Shown one piece after another: positions 4,437-5,046 of a DNA stretch of 5,046 nt. The stretch covers positions 1 through 5,046 of the forward strand of contig CAJUOD010000172.1 in assembly GCA_910587875.1 (NCBI GenBank), in the 5' to 3' direction. This DNA comes from an uncultured Oscillibacter sp. (GTDB taxonomy: Bacteria > Bacillota > Clostridia > Oscillospirales > Oscillospiraceae). Position numbers and translations under genes: made by a program. The notes under the pieces are model-generated. The model was not told where the DNA came from. It did not search any database and saw only the letters and a list, made by a program, of their open reading frames with translations. Position 1 is the stretch's first letter. Each line of letters opens with the position of its first letter.

Positions 4437-4859
4437 ATGAGCAATGAGAAAGAGCGGCTGAGTTTACGGGTTTCTCCGGTGACAAACTATCGGCTGCACA
4501 CAGCATACAGGAAATCCGGCTGCCGCAGTATGAACGAGCTGGCGGAAAAGGCAATCGGTTTTTACCTGGATTATTTGGAGGCGTCCAACGCTAGAGATTT
4601 TCTTCCGACGGCGTTGAAGTCCTACATAGATGGTCGACTAGGGAAACTGGAGGACCGTCTCTCGTCGCTGTCTTTCAGACAGTCGGTAGAAGTGGATATG
4701 ATGGCTGGTATCCTGGCGGACGGTCTTCAGTTTAGCGAGGAGGACCTGCGCCGCCGCCGGGCGGAGAGTGTGAACAACGTGAAGCGGACCAATGGCCGGA
4801 TCTCCCTGGAGAAATACGCACGGGGCACCTGGGAGGATGAAGACGAATGGCAAGACTGA
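4437..4859 (+). CDS. Ribbon-helix-helix mobilization accessory protein (MobC-like)
   Basis: ATG 4437 is preceded by GGAGG (4428-4432) at 4 bases; the upstream extension of the frame has no such site. The 140-residue product starts MSNEKERLSLRVSPVTNYRLH. RLSLRVSP (7-14) fits the DNA-contacting beta strand of a ribbon-helix-helix fold, followed by two helices (NYRLHTAYRKSGC and MNELAEKAIGFYLDYL). The middle is helical and the C-terminus acidic (GTWEDEDEWQD). Its stop overlaps the relaxase start by 13 bases, so the two are one operon. Small RHH proteins encoded just before a relaxase bind oriT and help load or regulate the relaxase; that role is assigned here from fold and context. No lesion is visible. 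The exact family name is uncertain. Confidence 0.75.
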   Translation: MSNEKERLSLRVSPVTNYRLHTAYRKSGCRSMNELAEKAIGFYLDYLEASNARDFLPTALKSYIDGRLGKLEDRLSSLSFRQSVEVDMMAGILADGLQFSEEDLRRRRAESVNNVKRTNGRISLEKYARGTWEDEDEWQD

Positions 4860-5046
4860 TTATCAAGAGTCCCTATTTCAAAGGGAGCGGCTCCAGCGGT
4901 AAGAGTGCCGCCGGGTACCTTCGATACATCGCCACTCGTGAACGTGTAGAGCTCCTGCCGGATGACCGTCCGCCGACGCACAAGCAGGAGCAACTCATCA
5001 AAAAACTGGTGAAGGATTTTCCAGGTAGTAAAGAGTTGTCATCCTA
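4847..5046 (+). CDS. Relaxase (MobP-type, probably MobP3), N-terminal part; continues past the window
   Basis: ATG 4847 lies inside the end of the accessory gene in another frame, so translation is coupled; GGGAGG (4831-4836) is 10 bases upstream. The 66 visible residues begin MARLIIKSPYFKGSGSSGKSA, then AGYLRYIATRERVELLPDD and LIKKLVKDFPGSKEL. The opening RLIIKSPY strand, the YIATRE segment and the DFPGSKEL segment are the pattern I know from MobP3-family relaxases of Firmicutes integrative elements. Relaxases nick oriT through a tyrosine, remain covalently attached to the 5' end, and pilot the strand into the recipient. The histidine triad and other conserved motifs lie beyond the window, so intactness cannot be judged. 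The frame is open to the last base. Confidence 0.8.
   Translation, partial: MARLIIKSPYFKGSGSSGKSAAGYLRYIATRERVELLPDDRPPTHKQEQLIKKLVKDFPGSKELSS

Overview
The window looks like an accessory island in a gut-type Clostridia genome, most probably of the Oscillospiraceae/Flavonifractor kind. This is judged from the style of the MobP-type relaxase start, the excisionase and the Y-family polymerase remnant; no marker gene fixes the taxon. It combines a left half of gene stumps with a right half that is the decayed control module and mobilization end of an integrative element.

Left part (1-2100). Bases 1-181 carry no gene but five consecutive stem-loops, the last a textbook rho-independent terminator on the + strand. 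Converging on it is the C-terminal third of a Y-family (DinB/UmuC-like) DNA polymerase on the - strand (184 to about 690). It has no catalytic domain and carries a one-base frameshift in a G run. At about 690 the sequence switches abruptly to a + strand operon remnant: the tail of an unknown ORF, the first 180 residues of an adenylation (AMP-binding) domain, the last ~70 residues of what looks like a class I SAM methyltransferase, and the first ~165 residues of a radical SAM enzyme. Each piece is cut inside a domain, so this is a biosynthetic cluster collapsed by deletions and not a working pathway.

Right part (2100-5046). A - strand gene of unknown family (2165-2754) has an in-frame TAG just after its start and a one-base deletion in an A run. 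A divergent regulatory region follows, with several inverted repeats and a perfect TATAAT on the - strand. Next comes a small excisionase-type DNA-binding gene overlapping a winged-helix (HTH_36-like) gene. This two-gene module is present twice in tandem (about 3011-3510 and 3618-4120) and the copies have decayed in complementary ways. Copy A keeps the excisionase but its winged-helix gene is frameshifted and has a stop. Copy B keeps only the last ~30 codons of the excisionase, while its winged-helix frame is open except for a stop at codon 3.

A 300-base non-coding stretch full of hairpins (4135-4436) follows, including a strong oriT-like interrupted palindrome directly upstream of a ribbon-helix-helix mobilization accessory gene (4437-4859). 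That gene overlaps the start of a relaxase (4847 to beyond the window). The last two genes and the hairpin region look functional, so the element may still be mobilizable even though its control module is eroded. I found no CRISPR array, tRNA, rRNA or insertion-sequence transposase.
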